In this document: positions 47,562 through 58,643 of the stretch, piece after piece
Layout: each line of letters begins with the position of its first letter
How positions within the stretch are numbered: position 1 is the stretch's first letter
Origin: Delphinapterus leucas
Lineage: Eukaryota > Chordata > Mammalia > Artiodactyla > Monodontidae
NCBI RefSeq assembly: GCF_002288925.2
Contig: NW_022097996.1
Coordinates: forward strand, 5,320,800-5,384,799
Reading direction: 5' to 3'
DNA: 64,000 nucleotides
Made by a program: the position numbers and the translations under genes
Notes under the pieces: model-generated
Databases searched by the model: none
What the model was told of the DNA's origin: nothing
What the model saw: only the letters and a program-made list of their open reading frames with translations

Positions 47562-47774
47562 TTTTGTGTGTGTGTGTGTGTGTGGTATGCGGGCCTCTCA
47601 CTGTTGTGGCCTCTCCCGTTGCGGAGCACAGGGTCCAGACATGCAGGCTCAGCGGTCATGGCTCACGGGCCCAGCCACTCCGCGGCATGTGGGATCTTCC
47701 CGGACTGGGGCACGAACCCGCGTCCCCTGCATCGGCAGGTGGACTCTCAACCACTGCGCCACCACGGAAGCCCT
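47562..47774 (-). mobile_element. CHR-2 SINE, antisense, with TG-repeat tail
   Basis: The body begins 'ggtatgcgggcctctcactg' at about 47584 and ends 'gccaccacggaagccc'. Where a T tail is expected there is a (TG)10 run at 47564-47583, so the SINE's A-tail has become a CA microsatellite on the SINE strand. No clear duplication. Confidence 0.93.
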
Positions 47775-49479
47775 CTTAAGTGTCTTTTAATCTTTAGGAT
47801 TCTCTTTCCATTTCTTTTCTTCTTCTTCTTCTTCTAATTTATTTGTTGAAGAAATCAAGCCATTCGCCCTGGAGAAATCTCTATAGTTTAGATTTTGCTG
47901 ATTATCTCCCAGATGTGCCATTTCACGTATTCATCGATCCTTTACTTCCTATAAGTTGGTAGTTAGATCTATAGGCATGACCGAATTCAGATTCAGCACT
48001 TTGCTAAGAATGCTTCATAGGCAGTGATGTGTTCCCTCATCAGGAAGCACAGAACAGGCGATCTGGCTCCTTTTGTGATGTTAGCTTGATCCATTAGCTC
48101 ATTAGGGGTTGTAAAGGGTGACATTCTATCTCTTCTTTTTTTTATATTAGCTGGAATATATGTTGTCTATTTATTTAAGTTTAGTATCCCAGCTATTTCC
48201 CAAATGACTCAAGATGCTTTGTACATTAAAAGAATAGAAAATAAGACATTTGGAAACAGAACTCAGTTGAAATCATAATAGAAGCAATTAGATACAGTTC
48301 CAGCAATTCTAATACTTTCTTGGTTGAATTTTTTGTGCTCTAGAGATAATATGAAATGCTTATATTTGAATGCTATGCAAATGGACATACTTAGTGTGGT
48401 CAACCAGGACGTAAAGAGATTGACAGCTTTCTGGAGTTTAAACTAGAGACATACATTTCTCCTGTATAAAGAATATAGAAAATGTCTCTACACTGCTAAG
48501 AAGACAGTTATCCTTAACACTGCCACTTGGGATTAAAATATACACACGGCCTGTGTCAAGTAGATTGAGAAGTGGAAGAATATCTTACAGCCTCTAATTG
48601 TGAAGTACTTCTTGTCACTGTGATAAGACCTCAGATTAGCCAGAATACTTAAGAGTATGTTCTTGTTGTAAAAGGATGAACCAGGAAGGTTTAAGGTATG
48701 TATATTTCTGTGTGTTTATAACACATTTCATTTCATCATCAGGTATCACCCACAATAACTAACATACATTCTATAGGCTCTTAAGGCCATATTCTGCTAC
48801 ATTCTATCTACCAACACCAGCGTATAAACATCAAAGAAATTTCAGCTCTGTAATATGTATTTAGATATAGAAACTCGTATCTCCAGATCAGTAGGGTCTC
48901 CTGCCCCTCTTGCTCTGTCCTTGAGATTAAATTAGGGGATTCAAAGGAGATAGAAGGAAGTTGGCAACAATTCCAGCCGCTGAGCCCAGGGCAGCTGTTT
49001 GTCCAGCCTTTGGTGAGCCCACCGCTCGGGATACCCTGGCCTTGCTCTGTAAAACTGATGGTCACTTAGATTCCCTGTCCCCTTGGGAACACTCTCTCAA
49101 AGGTAGACTAGAAAGCTGTCTAAACTCTGCTACTGTATTTTTCTGACATAATAAGCATAACTTATTGAACGGATCTAGGTCTCTGATGAACTTAAAGTGC
49201 TTCAAGGTCATGATTTGATATCAGTGACAGTCTTATAGACAGGGAGCTGCAGGAGATTAGACAGAGGCTGTCCTGACCAAAGATAAGACCCTGGCATTTG
49301 CCTTTTGACTAAACGTCTGATACATGTCAGCTTTATTTTGTTTTGACTCTTGCTTTCCAAAGTGACACGCAGCCCAAAGAAACACCAAAAGACCAACAAT
49401 TAGGATGCTTTTTAGGAAAAACGAAATACTTGATAGATAAGATCTATGCCATAAGTAAAACTTAACAAGAGAAATCACA
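47775..49479. other. intronic stretch, nothing recognised
   Basis: No gene or repeat recognised apart from a (TTC)n run at about 47814-47835. Confidence 0.45.
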
Positions 49480-49615
49480 GAATTGTAGAACTGGAAGGAA
49501 TATTTAAGATCAACCCATCACGTTCCATAGGTGAGGAAAATTGAAGTGACTTAACCAAAGGCATAGGGCCAGTCAGTAATCGGTCTACAACTCATGTCCT
49601 TGGCTCTGGACTAAA
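49480..49615 (-). repeat. MIR-related SINE, antisense
   Basis: 'gaattgtagaactggaaggaatatttaagatc', 'aggtgaggaaaattgaagtgacttaaccaaagg' and 'gccagtcagtaatcgg' form a diverged antisense MIR (MIR3-like) fragment. Confidence 0.5.
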
Positions 49616-49979
49616 AATCACTGAAGGTGACTTTTTAGTGCTTAGTTGCTACCCTAATACTAAACATAGTGTCAGTTTGTGGCGCATAAGTGAAATCTCT
49701 AGAAAAAAAGGAAAACTACTTTCAGAAAACTGCTACATTTAATGTTCACGGTAGCAAGACACCAAAATTTCACTTGAGTAAAACTCATCATTTCATTATT
49801 ACCTCCCAGTGATACAATAAACCTTGGGCAGAAATTGTCGTGTTTGAAATTATATTAATTCTTCCAGGTCATCAGGGTACCACTCAGTGGATTTTAACAG
49901 TAATATACCCACCGCTGGTCTAGGGCCACCAACTAAAAAAAAAAGTTAATGGTTCTATGGATGTTTCCTAGTCAATAAA
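49616..49979. other. intronic stretch, nothing recognised
   Basis: Unassigned sequence between a MIR-like fragment and a CHR-1 SINE. Confidence 0.5.
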
Positions 49980-50366
49980 AAAATGTCTGCTTTAGGACTT
50001 CCCTGGTGGCTCAGTGGTTAAGAATCCACCTGTCAATGCAGGGAACACGGGTTCGAGCCCTGGTCCGGGAAGATCCCACATGCCGCGGAGCAACTAAGCC
50101 CGTGCGCCACAACTACTGAGCCTGTGCTCTAGAAACTGCAAGCCACAACTACTGAGCCCACGTGCCACAACTACTGAGCCTGCGCTCTAGAGCCCATGGT
50201 CTACAACAAGAGAAGCCACCGCAATGAGAAGCCCGTGCACCACAACGAAGAGTAGCCCCCGCTCGCCGCACCTAAAGAAAGCCCGCGCAGCAACGAAGAC
50301 CCAACACAGCCAAAATAAAGACGTAAATAAATAAATATAAATTTATTTAACAAAATGTCTGCTTTA
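49980..50366 (+). mobile_element. CHR-1 SINE, sense, with 15-bp duplication
   Basis: Body 49995-50351. It starts GGACTTCCCTGGTGGCTCAG, has the B-box GGGTTCGAGCCCTGG, then the long CHR-1 middle with repeated 'ccacaactactgagcc' blocks and ends 'caaaataaagacg' plus (AAAT)n. AAAATGTCTGCTTTA is duplicated exactly at 49980-49994 and 50352-50366. This longer form is the CHR-1 type, shared by whales and hippopotamus relatives. Confidence 0.95.
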
Positions 50367-51926
50367 TAAAACTACCATACATTCTCGTTATTCTTTAAAA
50401 TTAGATGAGTTCAAAAGAGATCTTCAAAGATGCTGTACTTGAATTAAAATACAAAATCATGTTGAAAATCATTTGAATAATATTTTAGAAATGAATCAAA
50501 AAACTGTTCCTACAAAAGAAATGCAAACTGTTTTTAAGTTAAAGCCATCTCTACCATCCCCAGGAACTCCCTTGTATGAGAGCCTAATTTGCGAATCAGA
50601 TGGAAAATACCCGTCTTCATCGTGAGTTATGGTTAATTAGATGTTACAACTGAACTACTAAGAGACAACGGACCCCTCCAAGGGGCAGTCAACTAGAACA
50701 TTATTCGGAGGCAAAGCAACCTAATTATTATCGCAAAGTTCAAATTAGAGGAGTTGATTTGAACACTTAATGGACTCACTTTGGGGTCAAACCTCTTGAG
50801 ATTAGTGAATTCATACCGGACAGTCTTTTTAGTACGTTAAAATGGGCTTTGATAAAAGAAAAATACACAGAATCAGAAAATGTACAGAGAGGGAAAGGCA
50901 ACATGTAGAGATGCTCCCACCAAGTTCCAGAGAGTTTCCTATAAACTAGAAAGTGTGGAAGCATAAATCCCAAGTTGGGACAATCCCTCACGGGTGACCG
51001 ACAACCCCCTGCTTCTTGCTTTGGGACACGTGGGAGGCGAATCTCTTCTAGAAAGAAGCACTTTCTCGTACGCAGCTCCAGAGAATTAATCTTCCTCTCC
51101 CCCAGAAGAGACTCCTGTAGTCCTTAGGGGTCAGAGAGGAAAGCAGTGAACGCACTCAGATTGTCGAGATGGTACCCACAGTGGTACATTTGACAGAAGA
51201 ACCGTGAGGTTTAAAGAAAGAGTGAAGAACACTGTTGGGGTGGGTTTAGCAAATGTGCATGATCTATTTTCAGTCCCCTATGACTGTGGGGACACTGTTT
51301 CCACAAGACGGTATGTCCTGTGGTCCAAACAACTGATTTACAAATAAACTTAGAGAGTGATTCTTGGTATGTTGGTGACACGGAAGGATTTCAATGACTG
51401 AATACATTACAGGAATGAGATTATAAAGTTTTCCTAAACATTGATTACTGTGAGAAGTCCTAATAGAACACAGGCCTTTCACAACTGGTACCCACAGAGC
51501 CCTTGCATGGATCACCGATCACTTATCATGCCTTTGATAGCACACCTGGATGGCGGGCCTGTGCTTCATTTCCCTAACAAGACAGTAAGCTCCAGGCTCC
51601 CTCAGAGGCGGCACTGGGCTGTACAGCCCTTGGGAATCTTCCTTGGAGCTTGCACACAGTGGAGAGGGGGGGAGAGAGCCAAACAGAGGGGGCACAGAAC
51701 ACCTGGCTCAAAGCAGAGAGAGACACGGGACAGCCAGCCTCCTAGGTGAGACTCTACCACACAGCCATCAACTCATACCAGCTCGTTCATGGCTAGCCAA
51801 AAGTGTTTCGCTTTAAATTGGCAATAGACGGAAGACGATGAATTATTCAAAGCTCACTGAGAAATACAAAAGTCTATATTTTTCATCTTTCAAACTTAGC
51901 ATTCTAAGGCATTCCTTCAGCTATTT
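50367..51926. other. intronic stretch, nothing recognised
   Basis: About 1.6 kb with no recognised gene or repeat. The open frame at 51441-51749 (+) has no recognisable domain. Confidence 0.45.
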
Positions 51927-52228
51927 AGAAATGCTGTTTCTAGGACTTCCCTGGTGGTCCAGTGGTTAAGAATCCATCTTGCAAGGCAGGGGACGCCAGT
52001 TCGATCCCTGGTCAGGGAACTAAGATCCCACGTGCCACGGGGCAACTAAGCCCACACGCCACAACTACAGAACCCATGCACTCTGGAGCCTGTGAGCCAC
52101 AACTAGAAAGAAGCCCACGCACCGCCACGACCCACATGCCACAACGAAAGATCCCACGTGCCGCAACTAAGACCCTATGCAGCCAGCCAATAAATAAATA
52201 TTTAAAAAAGAAGAAGAAATGCTGTTTC
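51927..52228 (+). mobile_element. CHR-1-type SINE, sense, with 14-bp duplication
   Basis: Body 51941-52214: starts 'taggacttccctggtggtccagtgg', B-box 'agttcgatccctgg', middle 'gggcaactaagcccacacgccac', ends with 'gccaataaataaatattt' and A-rich tail. AGAAATGCTGTTTC is repeated exactly at 51927-51940 and 52215-52228. More diverged internally than the copy at 49995. Confidence 0.93.
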
Positions 52229-52640
52229 GCCTCCTAAGTACAAGTGATTTGCCGGGGTCTCCAATTATTGGCTTAATAAATGTTTACTGAATGAGCACTG
52301 TCAGGTCTGTAGTCAAAAGCTTGACCCTCCTCCACCCTCTAAGAGGACAAAAATTCCCCCCGAGTCAGGTTTAGGGAGTTTGCAACACCTACTCACATCC
52401 TTCATCATCACAGACTTTCCACCCAGGCCTGGCCTGACTCCAAATCCTGTAAACTTTGCACTCTAGAGTCTGATCTGCAGATCTCTGTTCATTACAGGAA
52501 AAACAAAATAGAGGGGGCCATATTTTGATCTAAAATATTCTTGTGGAAGACCCCACCAGCATTCTTTTACAGTAAAAATTAGAATGTGAAATATTCTAAT
52601 TTCACTTCACCAATAATCAGAAGCAATGAAAACAAGGATA
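52229..52640. other. intronic stretch, nothing recognised
   Basis: Unassigned sequence between two CHR-type SINEs. Confidence 0.5.
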
Positions 52641-52765
52641 AGGACGTCCCCGGCGGTCCAGTGGCTGGAACTCCGCGCTCCCAATGCAGGGGGTGTGGGT
52701 TCGGCCCCTGGTCGGGGAACTAAGATCCCACGTGCCGTGTGGCGCACCAAAAAAAAAAAAAAAAG
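52641..52765 (+). mobile_element. short CHR-type SINE, sense
   Basis: A 125-bp form: 'aggacgtccccggcggtccagtgg' head, B-box 'gggttcggcccctgg', 'aactaagatcccacgtgccgtgtggc' and an A16 tail. It lacks the long CHR-1 middle and the CHR-2 3' part. Flanks with AAGGATAAGG and AAGGAATAAGG look like an imperfect target duplication. Confidence 0.88.
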
Positions 52766-53795
52766 GAATAAGGGTAAACCCTTGCATGCAGAGAAACTCC
52801 AATGCAGAGTAATTCTGACATCTGTTAAATTGGAGAGCAGGAAAGAGATCATAAATCCTTCCATGAATCCCTATTGTTACAGATCATAGGAGGAGACAAT
52901 AATAATACTGTCCTTGATTGCAAACATGCAGAGAAAGTTTGAAAGTGAAACCTACCGAACGAACAGCATGCTAAGATTCTGTTTCAATTAATATTAGACT
53001 ATGCTTGTTAGAAGCTCCAGGAGAGCCCTCCTAATGTTTTACATGCAGGAGACTGAAAGCAGAGATGAGTATATATCCCACAGAAAGAAAGCCACCAAAA
53101 CACACTTACTTGGCTTGAAAAAAGAACTGAGAGATTAATGCATTTTATCACAGCCAGTAGGAAATGTTTTAGTCTGTAAGTAAGTTATCTGATTTGATTT
53201 TGTTCCCGCTGTTTGTTTTTAATTAGGCAAAGAAACATTTCCAAATTTTTGTTTTGTAATCTTAAAGACCTAAGTCCACAGTGATTATGTAGCATCTCAT
53301 CTGCCTATCCCTCTTCACATCTAATTTTAACAGCAAATCAGTCACTTTCCACTTCAAATCAGGAGCCATGGGCTGAACTTGCATGCCAGTTTGCTATTGC
53401 CTCACGGGGGGGAAAAATCTGTTTGGTTCCTGTTGATTTGAGAGGTATTTTTTTCTTCCCTGTGGTTTTACATGCAGTATTTTCAACACAGAGAACACTA
53501 GGCAAAGCCTTGCCAGAAAGGGCCCTCTTGTTGGCAAGAGCCCATATGCTGGAACATTCACCTGACTTCACCAGCAGGGACCCAGGGTTGATGCCCACCT
53601 GGGTGCAGGCTGGCGAGGCTGCAGTCTGGTGGCCCCTGGTCCACAGAAACCACAAGGAGGAGTGCCAGCGGGTCAGTGTCCAAAGGGCAGTGTTTGCATC
53701 TTATGGAGCTCTCCACACACAGACGCCCGGGAGTAATTCTGCTACAACTAATGTCCTGTGTTCTTTCTGTACCCGTTCTTCTCCCTCCTTCCCAG
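52766..53795. other. intron 3' end with branch point candidate and polypyrimidine tract
   Basis: No gene or nameable repeat. The end forms the acceptor of the exon at 53796: a long pyrimidine tract (about 53759-53793) and the AG at 53794-53795. A good branch-point match, ACTAAT with the branch A at about 53751, lies 44 bases before the AG. The 188-codon open frame running through from 53423 merely extends the exon frame upstream into the intron. Confidence 0.6.
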
Positions 53796-53981
53796 AACAC
53801 CTGAAGGAGAAGTTGGAAGAATACATGGCTCGGTTTTCCAAAGTGAGGATTGTTCGCACCAAGAAAAGGGAAGGGCTGATCCGGACCCGACTCCTGGGAG
53901 CGTCCATGGCCAGAGGCGAGGTCCTTACGTTCCTGGACTCCCACTGCGAGGTCAACGTCAACTGGCTTCCCCCGCTCCTCA
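53796..53981 (+). CDS. GALNTL6: GALNTL6 internal exon, catalytic domain with DSH motif
   Basis: A 186-bp internal exon of a polypeptide N-acetylgalactosaminyltransferase, a Golgi type II membrane enzyme family that starts mucin-type O-glycosylation by moving GalNAc from UDP-GalNAc to Ser/Thr. It starts in phase 1 (the first codon's G comes from the previous exon) and ends in phase 1, encoding 62 residues from [14 protein letters not shown] to NWLPPLL plus the first base of an Asn codon. Landmarks are [16 protein letters not shown], part of the nucleotide-sugar fold, and FLDSHCEVN with the metal-binding Asp-Ser-His at 53936-53944. Acceptor: pyrimidine tract plus CAG. Donor: CA|GTGAGT. It joins exactly in frame with 57569-57752, giving [11 protein letters not shown]. 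The wording fits GALNTL6 better than its nearest paralog GALNT10, from memory of both. No stop, frameshift or missing catalytic residue is seen. Confidence 0.92.
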
Positions 53982-54297
53982 GTGAGTGACCCTCAGCCCC
54001 TGGGGCCTCCGGGGGAGGCGGGGGAGGGTGCCATGCGCTTCTATGTCATCCGCCATCGACAAAGGCTAGAGACCCCTTTTACGAGGTTTACAGTGGGGGC
54101 GGTGAATTCTATCTTAACTATTGCTGGGACGTATAGGTAACTAGAAAACCACATTGAAATTGACATTTTAGGTAATACCAACTGCAGTCTACCTTAAGGT
54201 TTGAAAAGGTTTGATTTCTTTATCTTAGACATTCACTGAGTAAACACTAAAAGGAAGAAGTATTCATTATACTACCTATAAGCACAGTATGACTAAA

Positions 54298-54300
<3 letters not shown>

Positions 54301-54346
<46 letters not shown>
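54301..54346. repeat. (CA)23 microsatellite
   Basis: Uninterrupted CA dinucleotides about 320 bp downstream of the donor site at 53982. Intronic CA repeats are known to bind hnRNP L; a role here is only a possibility. Confidence 0.95.
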
Positions 54347-54350
<4 letters not shown>

Positions 54351-55997
54351 TTAGCAAGTATTATAGGACTGTCAAGAGATGAGAAAAGTATTCAGCCCCA
54401 GAATACAGTTAAAGTAAAAGCACACTGACATTTTCCCAGGATTTATAAGGCCATTCTCTTTTCCACTCCGGCACCGGCTTAGCTCCCTAAATATACGACC
54501 CCCCCCCATCATGTTTACACACAATCCCTCAAACACTCAGAGCTGCCATCCAGGTGGTACATCTTAAATGAGCACTAGAGGACTATCACTTGAACTGCTA
54601 GAAACACAAAAGTCCTGAAAACCACTCAAGCTCGAAAACCTGCATGAGGTTCAGTCCAAGCACCAGTATTTTTTTTAATTTCACAGTTAAGTCAGAGATC
54701 AAGCCCAGTAGTAGCTAAGGAATAAATTGTAAGGCTGAGGGAAAAAGTGTGTCTAAAAAGTTCTTGGTGCGCACTTATTGAGTTCCTTTCTGTTCTTCCA
54801 CATTTCACTAAATCAACTTTTACTGTAACTATATCCCTGGCCTTGGAGCTAAAGCCAGTTAACAACCTCCTTCACAATAGCTGTCTCAGAAAGAATCATT
54901 TTCTATTGAGAACGTGCAGGATTTCAGACAGAGGCAGCAAAGCTCCATTAGTAAATGATGTGGGGGAAAAGATCAATTGAAATTGTGTTGCATTTGAAAC
55001 AGGAAATGACCAGCAGCTAAGGCTCCACGGCATCTCAGAGCCACACTCTCCCCCGCAGACAATCTTCCAGACACCCTAATCAAAAGGGATGTTTCTATGC
55101 TCCTAATGGCCAGAGATTCCTCTGAGCTTTGAATTAAAAGTAGCTTGTCCAAGGACATAGCAATTTAGAGTTTCATCCGCAACCATCAGTTTCCCTTAAA
55201 CGGAATTTGACCTATATGATGCTGAATACTCAAGTCAGCACAAGGCCTAATTTATTTATGATCCAAACAAGCCCTAAATGCCAATTATCAAGGCTCTGAC
55301 TGTTCATATGCATCTAACATAAAAAAAAAAAAGGAAAAAAAAAGGGAAAAGACAGAGAAGCCCACTTTTTCTCATTGAAGCATTTCATTTCCTGTAGGCC
55401 TGATGGGTAAGAAATGATTCACGCTCAGGATTACTATCTTTTTTTATTTTCCTCTATCAGTGTCTTGACACATCCTCCAAAATGGAAAAAAAAAAAAAAA
55501 AAAAGGTGGAGCCACACAGTTTCTTGGTTCATTTTTCACCTTGGGATTTTACCTGAATTTCAATTTCCCATTAAGAGTCTGTTTGTTTGATCCCTGGAAA
55601 TTGAAATGTAGGCACAGCCTTAGATGAAAAATTAGTCATGCTACTTTCACCCCGAGCTGGTGCTGCTGGATGAGAGCTGAGAGGAAATTTGAAGGGAAAG
55701 TTGACAGTTTAACAGACTAATTCTCTTCGGGTCACCTTGAGACTCCTTGTTGGTCAAGGAACTTGTAAATCAACCTGATTCTGAATTTGACTGAAGAAAG
55801 TCACTGAAACCTTAATACTCAAATACCTGCAGAGGTGATAGAAGAAATATTTTGGACACAGTAATGATGGTCTCCTCTGTCAAAGACATCTATGGGGGAA
55901 TGCCACTTAAGGACTAAAGCCCACTGCAACGCTTGCCCAGGTGAAAATGATGCCCACTGAGCTCTTGGTGGGACTAACTTAAGGAGTGAATGAATGA

Positions 55998-56246
55998 ATG
56001 AAAGCGAAAGAAAGAAAAAGAGAGGGAAGGAAGGAAGGAAGGAAGAGAGAGAGAGAAAGAAAGAAGAAAGAAAAAATGAGAGAGAGAGAGAGAGAAAGAA
56101 AGAAAAAAGAAAGAAAGAAAGAAGGAAGGAAAGAAAGAAAGAAAGAAGGAAGGAAGGAAGGAAGGAAGGAAGGAAGGAAGGAAGGAAGGAAGGAAGGAAG
56201 GAAGGAAGGAAAGGGAAAAAGAAAAAGAAAGGGAGAGAGAAAGGTA
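55998..56246. repeat. (GGAA)n / (GAAA)n microsatellite
   Basis: Purine-only tract with mixed AAAG, GAGA and GGAA units; the purest part is about 16 GGAA units at 56146-56211. It gives long but meaningless open frames rich in Lys, Glu, Arg on one strand and Ser, Phe, Leu, Pro on the other. Confidence 0.95.
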
Positions 56247-56669
56247 GATCTGGGGGGAGATCTTCCATAGGATTCTGTGGTTTCCATGCCCTGCCTTATC
56301 AGTGTCTTCAGAATAATGATGCTGAAATAGCCAAACCTCATTATTTCTAAATTATGTCTTTTCTTTTTTAAAGATACTTAAATGTATTTTATTCCACACG
56401 CCACATCCAAAGGTCTTCCAAAGAACCAGAAAGCAGGTGTTTGCACATAAAAGTTCTGCCTGTCTGACACTATTAGTTTGTTGTAATAAATACTGAAGAA
56501 ATGCACATTGTTGGGAAGACAACACTTCACATGTAGCTGTTCTAGGTCAGCCAAAGTACCTGTACATGCCCTTCCCAGCACTGGCTCTTCAGGTCTCACG
56601 TAATAACATCTACAAGGGAGGAGCTGGAGGTGCAACTGGAAAATAAGTCTCCTTTCTGCCTCAGAGAAG

Positions 56670-56895
56670 CACCATGGCCAACTGGAAAGACCCCAGACTT
56701 TAGCACAGGACCATTAAGCAGGGATTGCATCCTAATTCTTGCCGTCAAAAGACGAGCGACCTTGGACAAGTTATTTAACTTCTCTGAGCTCAGTTTCTCA
56801 TGTGCAGACTAGGAATGATGATAAGAACAACCTCACTGGGTTGCTAGGAGGGTTAGGAACAGCCTGAGTATACTTAGTAGTTGCTCAAGAATTGA
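56670..56895 (+). repeat. MIR SINE, sense
   Basis: Near full-length MIR: head 'gcaccatggccaactggaaagaccccagac', B-box-like 'ggattgcatcctaattc', core 'gcgaccttggacaagttatttaacttctctgagctcagtttctcatgtgc', end 'acttagtagttgctcaag'. Diverged. Confidence 0.8.
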
Positions 56896-57568
56896 ACAGT
56901 AGCAGGAATAGTAGCGGTAGTATCAGGCCATCTAACGTATTTTCAGCTATGATGAGAGAAGATAAAAATGTATAGCTTTGATACACGGAGTCTATATTAA
57001 AGAACAGTAGCAAAATAGGACTTGGCAAAATCTGTGGTAAGCCTGAGAGCAAAGAATTCTGTGTATGATCTACCAGCATTTGGGGGGCGGTGGAGGGACA
57101 GTTATCATGGCCATTGTAAGATGAGATGCTAAAAAAAAAACCCATGAAGTTAAATATTTACATTTTGGAACCTCCAGAAAGCAGGCCAGTATTTTCTCAG
57201 CAGGCTCTAGCTGTATGTTTGAAGGAACACGAGGACTGTTTATACTCCACGCATGTTGGGTGCACTGTAAAATGACAGATTGGGGACAGGTCAGAGCAAA
57301 ACTGTGACAGAGGGAGAGCTAAACGCTCTTCTCCGGGTATCTCTGGGACATCACTTTCTTCGAGGAAGATACCACAACACTAATTGCACCTAATCACTGT
57401 CCCGTCACGTTAAGCCCAGCATTCAAGCAGAGATTCTGCAAAGTGCTCTGAAGGCGACAGGGAAGCACACTGCGAGCACGATGAGTTAGGAAGGGCTTCT
57501 CCTGGCAGAAGAATGAGAGATGACCTGGGCAGGCGTGTCATTTCCTATTCCGTGCTTTCATTTTTCAG

Positions 57569-57752
57569 ACCAAATTGCACTCAACCACAAAACCATCGTG
57601 TGCCCCATGATCGATGTCATTGACCACAATCACTTTGGGTACGAGGCCCAGGCCGGGGATGCCATGCGCGGCGCCTTTGACTGGGAAATGTACTACAAGA
57701 GGATCCCCATCCCCCCAGAGCTGCAGAGGGCGGATCCCAGCGACCCTTTTGA
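57569..57752 (+). CDS. GALNTL6: GALNTL6 internal exon, catalytic domain
   Basis: A 184-bp internal exon that starts with the last two bases of the split Asn codon and ends in phase 2, GA|GTGAGTAG. It encodes [20 protein letters not shown] through [15 protein letters not shown] to [15 protein letters not shown] (the final Glu is completed by the next exon). The [12 protein letters not shown] block is conserved in the GALNT10/GALNTL6 branch and lies in the GT-A domain between the DSH motif and the Gal/GalNAc-T motif, which is expected in the next exon and is not in this window. Acceptor CATTTTTCAG has a short pyrimidine run. The frame is open and no disabling change is seen. Together the two exons cover about 122 residues of a protein of roughly 600. 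Confidence 0.93.
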
Positions 57753-58643
57753 GTGAGTAGCAGCTGAGGGAGGGTCCAAGGGAGAAGGGGCAGATAACTC
57801 AGGCGTGTGTCAGCTGGAGACCCATCTCTAATGAAATGGAATAAAACGGGTGGCAAAAGTATGCAAAACACTGGGGAAAGGTCAGACCTACAAGTTGTGT
57901 AAAATCACAAGCTGTGCTGAGTACATTCTTGAACTTCCTGAGTGTGAGAGGGCGTGTGCGGTATGAGAATCAGTAAAGGCAGAGTTCACAGTAAATGCAC
58001 GGAAAAGGGATGCAGTCCCTTTCAGCCATTCTCTTAGAGGTTCTTTCCTCATTTTCAGTTCCCTCTGTTCTTTCTGCTTTTCCCTAAAGGATTATTTAAA
58101 TTAACTATTTTACCTTTCTTTATTAGGGAATGATATAAAATATGAACCAGTATTTAGGCCTAGGTTCCATGCCCTGCTGGGAATTGCTTCTTTATAAAGG
58201 AGGGCCATGTTTCGGATGAGCAGCTGCTCCCAGAACTTAAACTTGGGGAATTCAATCAAATGACAGACCCAGAGTAGATGATCTTTGATCATATTGCCCC
58301 CAGTTTAGTTCTATACAGATATAAGCTTACAGTAATCTATTGATTTCTACAAAGCTAAATTCTTTTTTTCCAATGTGGACAGGAGAACTGTCTATGTCAA
58401 GAAAAAGAAAAAAATATGGCTCAGCTTGACAAACTATTAGGACCATTAATGGTTAATGGTGAGCTTTTTCCAAAAGTTACCCAGAGATTGCCCAAGGCAT
58501 GCTATTATCTATTCCTCGTACTTCACCCTTCTGATATCCTTAAAATCTTTATAACTTTAAAACTATTATATTTTTTCTTAGTACAAAAAAAATGTCTAGA
58601 TCAAGGTTTTGCACACTCTCTAAGATTCTATTTAACATGCGTT
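57753..58643. other. intronic stretch after the second exon
   Basis: Intron sequence starting with the donor GTGAGTAGCAG. No repeat was recognised up to the L1 target duplication at 58644. Open frames at 57617-57871 (-) and 58416-58667 (+) have no support. Confidence 0.6.

Larger units (their letters stand above)
53982..57568. other. GALNTL6: intron between the two GALNTL6 exons
   Basis: A 3,587-bp GT-AG intron, phase 1, with donor GTGAGTGACC and acceptor CATTTTTCAG. It contains a CA microsatellite, a GGAA-rich microsatellite, A-rich runs near 55321-55345 and 55486-55504, and a MIR at 56670-56895. Repeats of the CHR or L1 type are absent here, unlike the flanking introns. No further exon was recognised. 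Confidence 0.85.

Noticed and set aside
53423..53989. A 188-codon open frame across the first exon
   Set aside because: Only 53796-53981 matches the GALNT family; the upstream part is intron with a pyrimidine tract and the last bases run past the GT donor.
55994..56350. Long Lys/Glu/Arg-rich and Ser/Phe/Leu-rich open frames on both strands
   Set aside because: They are translations of a GGAA/GAAA microsatellite with no start context, splice sites or homology.
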